From: DATKCJ01 sp035513275
GTDB lineage: Bacteria; Verrucomicrobiota; Verrucomicrobiia; Opitutales; Opitutaceae
Assembly: GCA_035513275.1 (NCBI GenBank)
Contig: DATKCJ010000327.1
Coordinates: forward strand, 1-12,526
Direction: 5' to 3'
Length of the DNA: 12,526 nucleotides
The notes under the pieces are model-generated. The model searched no databases. It was not told the DNA's origin and saw only the letters and a list, made by a program, of their open reading frames with translations. Below are positions 1 through 6,378 of the stretch, piece after piece. The number at the start of each line of letters is the position of its first letter. Within the stretch, counting starts at the first letter, position 1. The translations under genes and the position numbers were made by a program.

Positions 1-199
1 CGAGCATGTGCACGAGCACGCGGCGGCGGTTTGTGTGCGAGGTGAGTTCCTGGCCGTCGGCGAAGGTGAACATTACCACGCGGACCTCGGGCGTCTGGAG
101 CACCGTGCGGCTCACGACGCCGGCGGGGGAGAGTTGCGCGATCTCCGAAAGTTGGATCGCCCCGGCGAGTTCGGTTGGAAGCAGTGTTGCGGATGTCAT
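1..199 (-). CDS. small cupin-domain protein (3' part cut off by window edge)
   Basis: The minus-strand frame opens with ATG at 199 and runs off the left edge, giving 66 residues that begin MTSATLLPTELAG. The visible part has the pattern of the small single-domain cupins of about 100 residues: a GVVSRTVLQTPEVRV segment leading to the first cupin motif, here FADGQELTSHTNRR, with the expected His of the metal site in SHTN. The second cupin motif would lie outside the window. The gene starts 16 nt after the SCO gene's stop on the same strand, so the two are probably co-transcribed from the FNR-type promoter near 1087. The function of these small cupins is not established; the company of copper and N2O genes suggests a role in anaerobic nitrogen-oxide metabolism, which is inference. 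No good ribosome binding site is visible. Confidence 0.75.
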   Translation of the reverse strand, partial: MTSATLLPTELAGAIQLSEIAQLSPAGVVSRTVLQTPEVRVVMFTFADGQELTSHTNRRRVLVHML

Positions 200-215
200 G
201 TTGAAAACGTGTTGT

Positions 216-1052
216 TCAGTTGCCTGCGGGGAGGCCGAGTGCGGCGAGCACCTCCTCGGGCTTCCATAGGTTGCCGCGCCAGATCGTGCGCACGCGGCCG
301 TCGGGTCCGATGAGCGCCGTGCACAGCGTGTGGTCGAGCAGCGCGCCGTTGCGCTCGGTGTAGACGGAAAACGCGCGCGAGAGCGCCTCGGCCTCATCCT
401 TCGTGCCGGTCGCCAGATTCCAGATCGCGGGGTTCGCACCGATCGCATCTCCGTAGACCGTGAGGATCTCGGGAATATCGAACTCGGGATCGAGCGTCAC
501 GCTCAGCAGCCGCACCGAGCCGTTGGTCACGTTGTTCGCGACGAGTCCGTCCTGCATCGCTGAAAACTTTGCCGCCATCGCCGGGCAAAACTCCGGCACC
601 GGGCAGCGCGTGAAGATGAATGTGATCACCGTGTTGCGGCCGAGGAGGTCCGCCTGCGTGAACGGGCGGTTGTTCTCGTCGACGAGATTGAATGCCGGCA
701 CTGCATCGCCCTCGCGCACGCGCCGCACGGCCCCTCTGGCCACAGGGGCGACGGGAGCGGCGCGGCCGGTGACCATGAAAGTATCGGCAACCGAGCCGCC
801 CTTGAACACGCGCCAGCGGAAACGGATCGCGTCGCCGTCTCTCAAGCCGGAGACCTCCGCCGGATCGGCCGGCGTGAACGCCATCGTCATCGCGGGCATG
901 TAGTCGGGAATCTCCTCGTGATCGATGATCACGCGACCGTCGTCGAGGCGTGCCTTGAAGACGCCGGTCACATCGAAGACCCGGTCGGCGGCCTGGACGC
1001 AAACCGCGGCAAGCAGCATGCACGCGAGAACGAGAATGGAGCGGGAGTTCAT
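216..1052 (-). CDS. SCO1/SenC-family copper protein with N-terminal CusF-like domain
   Basis: A 278-residue exported protein. Residues 1-21 are a Sec signal peptide (MNSRSILVLACMLLAAVCVQA). Residues of about 24-95 resemble the CusF-type periplasmic copper-binding domain, with the typical IDHEEIPDYMPAMTM stretch. A Pro/Ala/Arg linker leads to a thioredoxin-fold SCO domain with FTRCPVPEFCP (C150 and C156) and the conserved His in LLDHTLC (H241). SCO proteins deliver copper to CuA sites or act as thiol reductases; beside nosZ, maturation of the NosZ CuA centre is the likely job (inference). Note the CPVPEFC spacing rather than the classical CxxxC. The frame is open to 1100, but the ATG at 1052 is preferred: it begins the signal peptide, and the upstream extension would translate the FNR box. 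The gene is divergent from the azurin gene and heads the cupin gene. Confidence 0.88.
   Translation of the reverse strand: MNSRSILVLACMLLAAVCVQAADRVFDVTGVFKARLDDGRVIIDHEEIPDYMPAMTMAFTPADPAEVSGLRDGDAIRFRWRVFKGGSVADTFMVTGRAAPVAPVARGAVRRVREGDAVPAFNLVDENNRPFTQADLLGRNTVITFIFTRCPVPEFCPAMAAKFSAMQDGLVANNVTNGSVRLLSVTLDPEFDIPEILTVYGDAIGANPAIWNLATGTKDEAEALSRAFSVYTERNGALLDHTLCTALIGPDGRVRTIWRGNLWKPEEVLAALGLPAGN
730..749. repeat. palindrome within the interdomain linker of the SCO gene
   Basis: GCCCCTCTGGCCACAGGGGC is a palindrome with one mismatched pair. It encodes part of the Ala/Val/Arg linker between the CusF-like and SCO domains. It could be a small repeat captured in coding sequence, or chance. Confidence 0.35.
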
Positions 1053-1064
1053 GGCCGCACTATG
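1052..1064 (-). promoter_or_regulatory. -10-like element and predicted start of a leaderless sco transcript
   Basis: On the minus strand, CATAGT (1064-1059) matches TATAAT at four of six positions and lies exactly 22 nt after the FNR-type box. This is the geometry of a class II activated promoter with the box centred at -41.5. Counting on, +1 falls on the A of the sco ATG at 1052, so the mRNA would be leaderless. The spacing is seen in the sequence; the start site itself is inference. Confidence 0.6.
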
Positions 1065-1086
1065 CCACGCGCGCAGCCGGGCCGCC

Positions 1087-1100
1087 TTGATGTGAATCAA
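1087..1100 (-). promoter_or_regulatory. FNR/DNR-type binding site upstream of sco
   Basis: The sequence is TTGATTCACATCAA on the minus strand, a perfect match to the TTGAT-N4-ATCAA consensus of the FNR, DNR and NnrR regulators. It is followed by GGCGGCCC, exactly as at the azurin site (1363-1376). It probably activates sco and the cupin gene when oxygen is low or NO is present. The candidate regulator is encoded at 8195-8911. Confidence 0.88.
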
Positions 1101-1128
1101 GGGCGGCGGGATTTTAGGTGCGAAATCC

Positions 1129-1220
1129 CCTTCGAGGATAGGCGCCTCTCGCCGAGAGGCGCCTATCCTGTGCCCACTGGAAAAACGCGCCCCTCGGCGA
1201 GGGGCGCGCTACCTCGAAGG
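1129..1220. repeat. composite palindromic element between the divergent promoters
   Basis: The element is bounded by the 9-bp inverted repeat CCTTCGAGG / CCTCGAAGG. Inside are two strong hairpins: 1136-1168 has 16-bp perfect arms around one unpaired base, and 1186-1208 has 10-bp perfect arms around a GGC loop. Both have the tip CTCGCCGAG or its complement. The two-hairpin design resembles the other palindromic elements in this window and REP/BIME-type repeats. It separates the sco and azurin promoters and may insulate them (inference). Confidence 0.85.
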
Positions 1221-1289
1221 CGCGAGTTGCACACGACCTTCGACGAACTGAATGCCCTTCATGGAGCCCATGGAGGTTGCGCGCTTGCC

Positions 1290-1321
1290 GCGTTCAGCTG
1301 ACCAGCAGAACGACGCCTACA
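1290..1321. repeat. degenerate single hairpin related to the element at 9557-9586
   Basis: The stretch GCGTTCAGCTGACCAGCAG followed by AACG and CCTACAA closely resembles the right-hand hairpin of the 9516-9586 element, which is a perfect palindrome there. Here the palindrome carries mismatches and the left partner is missing, so it looks like a decayed half element. The rest of 1221-1362 shows no gene. Confidence 0.5.
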
Positions 1322-1362
1322 AGAGCCAGACGGCCCGCAATTCCCCGCTTTCCCGCGATGCC

Positions 1363-1376
1363 TTGATCCACATCAA
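1363..1376 (+). promoter_or_regulatory. FNR/DNR-type binding site upstream of the azurin-nosZ operon
   Basis: TTGATCCACATCAA is a perfect TTGAT-N4-ATCAA palindrome, centred at 1369.5. It differs from the sco box by one base in the non-conserved spacer and is also followed by GGCGGCCC. It should control azurin and nosZ, and perhaps the downstream nos genes by readthrough. Confidence 0.9.
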
Positions 1377-1398
1377 GGCGGCCCCGACGGCTTGGGAC

Positions 1399-1416
1399 TA
1401 CGCTTGGGCCACAACC
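1399..1416 (+). promoter_or_regulatory. -10-like element and very short leader of the azurin-nosZ operon
   Basis: TACGCT (1399-1404) begins exactly 22 nt after the FNR-type box, as required for a -41.5 activator site. The predicted +1 is A1411, leaving a 6-nt leader (ACAACC) before the ATG at 1417. There is no room for a Shine-Dalgarno site. The spacing is observed; the start point is inferred. Confidence 0.6.
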
Positions 1417-1938
1417 ATGAAGACCTCCGCCAAATTCTCACTCACGATCGCCGCTGCGATCCTGGTGCTCGCCGGCTGCGGCAAGCAGGACGCCGCAAAG
1501 CCCGCGGCCTCCGCGCCCGCCGCTGCCAATTCCGCCGCGGCCAACGCCCCGAAGGAAGGTCGCGCCGTCGCCCTCACCGGAAACGACGCGATGAAGTTCA
1601 ACATGACCGAGATCCGCGCCACGCCCGGCGAAGCCCTCGCCGTCACGCTGCGCAACATCGGCACGATGCCGAAGTTCTCGATGGGCCACAACTGGGTGCT
1701 GCTCGCCGAGGGGGTCGACGTCGTCGCCTTCGCAAACGACGCAAGCATGTCAGCGAAAACCGACTACGTGCCCGCCGCCTATCGCGACCGGATCATCGCC
1801 TCCACAAAGCTCCTCGGACCCAACGAGAGCGACACCGTCATCTTCAACGCGCCGACCAAGCCCGGGCGCTACGTCTTCGTCTGCACCTTCCCCGGACACT
1901 TCCAGGTCGGGATGAAGGGCGAACTGGTAGTCGAGTAA
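1417..1938 (+). CDS. azurin-like blue copper lipoprotein, likely electron donor to NosZ
   Basis: A 173-residue cupredoxin. A lipoprotein signal peptide ends in VLAGC with the acylated Cys at 21. An Ala/Pro-rich tether of about 30 residues follows, then an azurin domain. The type 1 copper ligands are visible: His91 in SMGHNWVL, Cys156, His161 and Met166 in CTFPGHFQVGMKG, the azurin C-x4-H-x4-M arrangement. Azurins and pseudoazurins carry electrons to copper nitrite and nitrous-oxide reductases. This gene is the first of an operon with nosZ (18 nt apart), so it is the probable NosZ donor (inference). The frame is open further upstream, but the ATG at 1417 starts the signal peptide and follows the predicted promoter. 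NosZ is also a predicted lipoprotein, so donor and acceptor may be anchored in the same membrane. Confidence 0.92.
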   Translation: MKTSAKFSLTIAAAILVLAGCGKQDAAKPAASAPAAANSAAANAPKEGRAVALTGNDAMKFNMTEIRATPGEALAVTLRNIGTMPKFSMGHNWVLLAEGVDVVAFANDASMSAKTDYVPAAYRDRIIASTKLLGPNESDTVIFNAPTKPGRYVFVCTFPGHFQVGMKGELVVE

Positions 1939-1956
1939 CCCACCGAACCCCGAATC

Positions 1957-3855
1957 ATGAAACAACACGCAAAACTGACCGTCGCGGCCCTCGCCGCGGC
2001 GTTGATGCTCGGCCTCGCCGGCTGCAACCCGCCCGGCGGCAAGGACACGAAATCGTCCGCCTCCAACGGAAACTCCGCGGCCGCCCGCACCTGGGTCGCC
2101 CCCGGCGACATGGATGAGTATTACCTCTTCTATTCGGGCGGGCACTCCGGCCAGGTGTTCGTCGCCGGCATCCCATCGATGCGGCACATCTCTACGATCC
2201 CGGTCTTCGCGCCGTATCCCGGCACTGGCTACGGATTCGACGAGGAAACGAAGGCCATGCTCGGCGACTACACCTGGGGCGATGTCCACCACCCCGGCCT
2301 CTCGAAGACCGACGGCCTTTACGACGGTCGCTGGCTCTTCGTGAACGACAATGCCAACAACCGCGTCGCGCGGATCGAGCTTCGCGACTTCAAGACACAC
2401 CAGATCCTCGGCCCGATCCCGAATTCCAGCGGCAATCACGGCTCGTCGTTCGTCACCGACAACAGCGAATACGTGCTCGTTGCAACGCGCTTCTCCGTGC
2501 CACTGCCGAAGGGCCGCTACGCCGACCCTGCCGACTACGAGACGGAGTTCAACGGCGTCGTCAGTGGCATCCGCGTCGACCCGGCCAGCGGCGAGATGTC
2601 CGTGGGCTGGCAGATCCTCACGCCTCCATTCAACTGGGACCTCGGCTCCACCGGCAAGGGCCCGAGCGAAGGCTGGGCGTTCTGGACCTCCTATAACACC
2701 GAGATGGCCCACGACGTCATGGAGGCCAACTCCTCTCAACGCGACAACGACTACGGCGCCGTCGTCAACTGGCGCGCGGCCGAGGCCGCGGTCGCCGCAG
2801 GCAAGGCCGACATGCGCGACGGCGTGCCGGTGATCGATCCGGCGAAGGTGCCCGGCGTGCTCTACTTCCTTCCCATCCCGAAGTCGCCGCACGGCATCGA
2901 CACCGATCCGTCGGGCCGCTGGATCGTAGCCTCCGGGAAACTCCAGCCCGTCGCCTCGGTCTTCGACTTTGAGAAAATCCAGGTGGCGATCGCGAACAAG
3001 GATTTCGAATCCGAGTTCCGCGGTGTGCCGGTCATCCGCTACGACTCCGTGCTTGAAGGCTCGGTGCCCATCGGCCTCGGCCCGTTGCACACCCAATACG
3101 ACGGCCTGGGCAACGCCTACACCTCCCTCTACATCGAGTCCGTCGTCGCCAAGTGGAAGCTCCCGCCGTGGACAGCCGAGGAGCGCGCCGATCTCTCGAC
3201 GGTCATCCTCGATAAGATCGATGTTCACTACAACATCGGCCACCTCGTCGTCGGCGGCAGCGACACCAAGAAGCCCTACGGAAAGTATCTGGTCGCGATG
3301 AACAAGCTCTCGAAGGGTCGCCACGTCCACGTCGGCCCGGCCCAGCCCGAGTCGAGCCAGCTCATCGACATCACCGGCGCAAAAATGGAGATGCTCTACG
3401 AATCCTTCACCGAGCCCGAGCCGCACTTCGCGCAGATTCTCAAGGTCGACGCCGTCAAAGGCATCGAGGTCTACCCGCGGGCCGAGAACAAGCACCCCCA
3501 CGCCGTGTGGGACGCCGCCGAAACCGGCGTCGTGCGCGATGGAAACAAGGTCACCGTCAAGATGATCTCGATCCGCAGCCGCTTCATCCCCGACCGCATC
3601 GACGTGCGCGAGGGCGACGAGCTCACGATCCACGTCACCAACGTCGAGCAGACGAGCGACATGATCCACGGCCTCGGCATCGTCGAGCAGAACGTGAACA
3701 TCGTGATGGATCCGGGCGAGACCAAGACCGTCGTCCTCAAGATGACCAAGCCCGGCGTGTTTCCGTTCTATTGCACAAACTTCTGCTCCGCACTCCACCA
3801 GGAGATGCAGGGATACCTCGCGGTGAAACCGCTCAACGAAGTCGCAAGCAACTGA
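1957..3855 (+). CDS. nosZ: nitrous-oxide reductase NosZ, clade II (Sec/lipoprotein type)
   Basis: Reduces N2O to N2, the last step of denitrification, outside the cytoplasm. It has 632 residues: a lipoprotein-type signal ending GLAGC (Cys23) with no twin-arginine motif, which points to clade II; a seven-bladed propeller carrying CuZ; and a C-terminal cupredoxin carrying CuA. Candidate CuZ ligands are all present: H111 and H112 (DVHHP), H161 (GNHGSS), H312 (SPHG), H378 (PLHTQYDG), H429 (IGHLVVGG) and H490 (EPEPHF). The CuA ligands are H571, then C606, C610, H614 and M617 in CTNFCSALHQEM. Nothing essential seems missing. It lies 18 nt after the azurin gene and has no obvious Shine-Dalgarno site. 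A minus-strand open frame over the whole gene is a composition artefact. Confidence 0.98.
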   Translation: MKQHAKLTVAALAAALMLGLAGCNPPGGKDTKSSASNGNSAAARTWVAPGDMDEYYLFYSGGHSGQVFVAGIPSMRHISTIPVFAPYPGTGYGFDEETKAMLGDYTWGDVHHPGLSKTDGLYDGRWLFVNDNANNRVARIELRDFKTHQILGPIPNSSGNHGSSFVTDNSEYVLVATRFSVPLPKGRYADPADYETEFNGVVSGIRVDPASGEMSVGWQILTPPFNWDLGSTGKGPSEGWAFWTSYNTEMAHDVMEANSSQRDNDYGAVVNWRAAEAAVAAGKADMRDGVPVIDPAKVPGVLYFLPIPKSPHGIDTDPSGRWIVASGKLQPVASVFDFEKIQVAIANKDFESEFRGVPVIRYDSVLEGSVPIGLGPLHTQYDGLGNAYTSLYIESVVAKWKLPPWTAEERADLSTVILDKIDVHYNIGHLVVGGSDTKKPYGKYLVAMNKLSKGRHVHVGPAQPESSQLIDITGAKMEMLYESFTEPEPHFAQILKVDAVKGIEVYPRAENKHPHAVWDAAETGVVRDGNKVTVKMISIRSRFIPDRIDVREGDELTIHVTNVEQTSDMIHGLGIVEQNVNIVMDPGETKTVVLKMTKPGVFPFYCTNFCSALHQEMQGYLAVKPLNEVASN

Positions 3856-3874
3856 CGGAAACCAATCGGAACTC

Positions 3875-3949
3875 ACCACAAAGACACGGAGACACAAAGT
3901 TCAGAGAACAAACTTCAGCCCTCCTCCGTGCCTCTGTGTCTCTGTGGTT
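3875..3949. repeat. imperfect inverted repeat (ACCACAAAGACAC family) after nosZ
   Basis: The left arm begins ACCACAAAGACACGGAG and the right arm ends GTGTCTCTGTGGT, with the shorter inner pair AAGTT/AACTT. It starts 19 nt after the nosZ stop, so a transcript would fold here and might attenuate readthrough into nosB. It belongs to the same style of repeat as 8982-9218. The 373-bp gap between nosZ and nosB contains only repeats; I see no gene or FNR box in it. Confidence 0.75.
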
Positions 3950-4026
3950 CAAAAACCATCCGTCGCCGGCCCGCTCCAAAATCTAAATGCCCACACACCC
4001 CATATCATTGCGATTCGGCAGTTCCC

Positions 4027-4098
4027 GTAGGGGCGCGCCTTGCGCGCGCCCTGGGCCGGAAGCGGCGACCGGAGGGCGCGGTGAAGCCGCGCCCCTAC
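4027..4098. repeat. palindromic element with GTAGGGGCGCG / CGCGCCCCTAC ends
   Basis: A 72-bp element with 11-bp perfect terminal inverted repeats. The left half contains a GGCGCGC/GCGCGCC hairpin; the right half contains GCGCGGTGAAGCCGCGC. It shares the GTAG...CTACA ends and two-hairpin layout of the elements at 4876, 7032, 8051 and 9516. Confidence 0.8.
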
Positions 4099-4106
4099 AA
4101 CTCTGG

Positions 4107-4139
4107 ATCGCCACGGCCCGCATCCGCGGGCCTCGCGAT
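4107..4139. repeat. hairpin repeat, ATCGC ... GCGAT
   Basis: Outer arms ATCGC/GCGAT enclose the inner stem GGCCCGC/GCGGGCC with a short ATCC loop. It follows the previous element by 8 nt and looks like an independent small intergenic hairpin repeat. Confidence 0.6.
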
Positions 4140-4192
4140 GACCAATTTTGGGAAACGCAGGGCACATCGCCGCCACCAACCGATTCTCGCCT

Positions 4193-4227
4193 GAAATCGA
4201 GAATCGAAAATCCAAAATCGAAAATCA
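4193..4227. repeat. A-rich tandem repeat, unit near AATCGAAAATC
   Basis: Three near-copies of GAATCGAAAATC / CAAAATCGAAAATC abut the nosB start codon. The same motif recurs at 8141-8173. It leaves an A-rich, unstructured sequence where a ribosome binding site would normally be. Confidence 0.65.
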
Positions 4228-4228
4228 G

Positions 4229-4849
4229 ATGAACGACCTCTTCCGCCGCGAACACCGCTTCCTCCGCCGTCCACTCAGCGTGACGTCGCGGTTGCTGATG
4301 CTCGCGGCGGCTGCGGTCATCGTGGCTGCAGTGTTCCTTCCGCTCTGGAGGATCCACCTCGTCGCACCGCAATACCGCGAGGGGCTCTCGCTGCAGATCT
4401 ACAGTTACCAGCTCGTCGGTGGAAACAACGGCCAGGATCTCGTGGAGATCAACGGCCTCAATCACTACATCGGCATGAAGGCGCTCGCGCAGGCGGATTT
4501 CGTCGAGATGACCTGGCTGCCCTTCTGCTTCGGCATCTTCGCACTGCTCGCGCTGCGGGCCGCGGCGCTCGGCCGCATGCTGAGCCTCGTCGATCTCGGT
4601 GTCGCGTTCCTCTACTTCAGCCTCTTCTCGCTCGGGAACTTCTACTACCGCCTCTACTCCTACGGCCACAACCTCGACCCGCGCGCGCCGATGACGATCG
4701 AGCCGTTCACACCCGTGATGATCGGCAGCCAGAAGATCGCAAACTTCGTGCAGACGAGCCTGCCCTCCTCAGGCGGCTGGTTCATGGCCGCATTTCCCTT
4801 GCTCATCATCGCCGCAGTCTGGTTCTCGCGAAAGGAGGAGCCGGCGTGA
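4229..4849 (+). CDS. nosB: NosB-like membrane protein of clade II nos clusters
   Basis: A 206-residue membrane protein with about four hydrophobic segments: residues ~20-40, ~93-114, ~117-140 and ~183-200. A periplasm-sized loop lies between the first two and carries the signature YREGLSLQIY followed by INGLNHYIGM. Proteins with this loop motif sit directly downstream of nosZ in atypical nos clusters and are called NosB; the position here, between nosZ and nosD, agrees. The function is unknown. The name rests on gene order and pattern memory, not on a database match. The start is ATG at 4229; the frame is open further upstream only through the A-rich repeat. There is no Shine-Dalgarno site. 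The stop overlaps the nosD start by one base. Confidence 0.7.
   Translation: MNDLFRREHRFLRRPLSVTSRLLMLAAAAVIVAAVFLPLWRIHLVAPQYREGLSLQIYSYQLVGGNNGQDLVEINGLNHYIGMKALAQADFVEMTWLPFCFGIFALLALRAAALGRMLSLVDLGVAFLYFSLFSLGNFYYRLYSYGHNLDPRAPMTIEPFTPVMIGSQKIANFVQTSLPSSGGWFMAAFPLLIIAAVWFSRKEEPA
4832..4838 (+). promoter_or_regulatory. strong Shine-Dalgarno site of nosD
   Basis: AAGGAGG lies inside the end of nosB. It stands 7 nt before an in-frame GTG (4846) and 10 nt before ATG 4849. It is the only textbook ribosome binding site I see among these nos genes. It matters because it fixes the original nosD start upstream of the inserted repeat. Confidence 0.8.
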
Positions 4850-6378
4850 TGAGGATTGCGGATTCTCTTTCGTATGTAGCCCTGTGCGTGAGCGCAGGGA
4901 TTCCGTCACACTGGCACACCGGTTTGTCCCGCTCCTCACGGAGCGGGCTACATTCGGATTCTGTAGCCCTGCGCGTGAGCGCAGGGACAATCGTGCGAAC
5001 GCTCGTCCTTGCCCTCTCGCTGCTCCTCACCCTCGCCTTCGCCTCACCCTCCCACGGCTCCACGCCCGGCGACGTTCTCCGCGCGCGCATCGCCGCCGCT
5101 GTGCCGGGCGCCACGATCGAAATCGCGCCTGGCGTCTACGACGGCCCGTTTGTCATCGACACTCCACTCCGTCTCGTCGGCGAACCCGGCTCCATCCTCC
5201 AGGGCGACCGACTCACACACGTCGTCGCCGTGCGCGCGCCCGACGTGGAGATCGCCGGTCTCACGATCCGCGGCTCCGGCACCGATCTCGGCTCGGATCA
5301 CGCAGCGATCCACATCACCGGCGCGCGCGCGATCATTCGCGACAACCGAATCGTCGACTCGCTCCACGGCATCTACGTGCGCAAGGCCGACGACTGCCGG
5401 ATCGAGCGCAATGTGATCCGCGGTCCCAGCGCCGAGCCCGAGACCGCCGCCGATCCACTCGTCTCCGGGCTCAAGCCCGGCGATTCCGAACTGTGCGACA
5501 TCGGCGACATGCAGGACCGCCGCGGCAACGGCATCCACCTCTGGAATTCCATCGGCCACACGATCACTGGCAATCGAATCTCCGGCACGCGCGACGGCAT
5601 CTACTTCTCTTTCACAGATTCAACGCTCGTCCGCGGCAACACCGTCTCCCGCGTGCGCTACGGTCTGCACTACATGTATTCCGACGACAACACGTTTGAG
5701 GAAAACACATTCACCGACAACGCCGCCGGCGCAGCACTCATGTATTCGAAGGGACTCGTCCTTCGCGCGAACTACTTCGCCGCCAACCGCAGCCACCGCG
5801 CCTACGGGCTGCTCTTCCAGTCGGTCGACGACACGACAGTCGAGGAGAACGTCATCGAGGGAAACACCCTCGGCTTCTATCTCGAGAACTCCAACAACGT
5901 CACCGTCCGCGCGAACCGGATCGCCTACAACTACGTCGGCCTGCGCCTCAGCGACAGCACCGCCGGCAGCCGGTTTTTCGCCAACACATTTCTCGGCAAC
6001 CTCCACGCGGTCGAAACCAACGGCCGCAACGCCGCCAACACCTGGTCGGTCGCCGGCCGCGGCAACAGGTGGCAGGGGGCGCTCGCGCTCGATCTCGATC
6101 GCGACGGCATCGCCGACCTCCCACATCGCGAGCCCGACCTCTTCGGCGCGTGGCGGCGCGGGTTCCCCGCCATCGGGTTGCTCTCCGCGAGCCCGGGCGA
6201 GCGCCTGCTCCGCTTTGTCCACAGCCGGATCGTCCTCGCCGGCATGCCGGGCGTCACCGACCCGCACCCAATCCTCGTCGCACAGCCGCGTGCGCCCGCA
6301 CGTTCCGAAGTAGCGCAGGCGTCCCCGACTGCTCCGATAAAGCCGCAGCCGATTCCATTCACAACCACTTCACCATGA
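4849..6378 (+). CDS. nosD: NosD, periplasmic beta-helix maturation protein, with repeat-disrupted N-terminus
   Basis: NosD is a right-handed parallel beta-helix (CASH-type) protein that works with the NosFY transporter to assemble the CuZ site of NosZ. Many helix turns are visible, for example IRGSGTDLGSDHAAIHITGA, then GIYVRKADDCRIERN, GIYFSFTDSTLVRGN and GFYLENSNNVTVRAN. From ATG 4849 the protein has 509 residues, but residues ~10-47 are encoded by the palindromic repeat at 4876-4987 and the signal peptide (VRTLVLALSLLLTLAFAS) begins only at residue 49. A GTG at 4993 is an alternative start giving 461 residues, near the usual NosD size; it has an AGGGA five bases upstream that comes from the repeat itself. 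The strong ribosome site belongs to 4846/4849. The gene overlaps nosB by 1 nt and nosF by 4 nt. Confidence 0.93.
   Translation: MRIADSLSYVALCVSAGIPSHWHTGLSRSSRSGLHSDSVALRVSAGTIVRTLVLALSLLLTLAFASPSHGSTPGDVLRARIAAAVPGATIEIAPGVYDGPFVIDTPLRLVGEPGSILQGDRLTHVVAVRAPDVEIAGLTIRGSGTDLGSDHAAIHITGARAIIRDNRIVDSLHGIYVRKADDCRIERNVIRGPSAEPETAADPLVSGLKPGDSELCDIGDMQDRRGNGIHLWNSIGHTITGNRISGTRDGIYFSFTDSTLVRGNTVSRVRYGLHYMYSDDNTFEENTFTDNAAGAALMYSKGLVLRANYFAANRSHRAYGLLFQSVDDTTVEENVIEGNTLGFYLENSNNVTVRANRIAYNYVGLRLSDSTAGSRFFANTFLGNLHAVETNGRNAANTWSVAGRGNRWQGALALDLDRDGIADLPHREPDLFGAWRRGFPAIGLLSASPGERLLRFVHSRIVLAGMPGVTDPHPILVAQPRAPARSEVAQASPTAPIKPQPIPFTTTSP
4876..4987. repeat. in-frame palindromic repeat (A-B-A) within the nosD 5' end
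   Basis: Hairpin A (GTAGCCCTGCGCGTGAGCGC plus AGGGA; 8-bp stem, GTGA loop) occurs at 4876-4900 (one base changed) and 4963-4987. Hairpin B (TCCCGCTCCTCACGGAGCGG plus GCTAC; 8-bp stem, TCAC loop) occurs at 4927-4951. A-to-B spacing is 51 bp and B-to-A is 36 bp, so the period is 87 bp, all multiples of three. A and B together have GTAGCCC/GGGCTAC ends. The same array recurs at 7032-7194. Confidence 0.9.

Noticed and set aside
917..933. CRP-like palindrome CGTGATCGATGATCACG
   Set aside because: It lies inside the conserved IDHEE coding part of the SCO gene and is not placed near any start.
1750..3897. 715-codon minus-strand open frame opposite nosZ
   Set aside because: It mirrors third-position GC bias of nosZ, has low-complexity Asp/Val/Gly/His composition and no recognisable domain.
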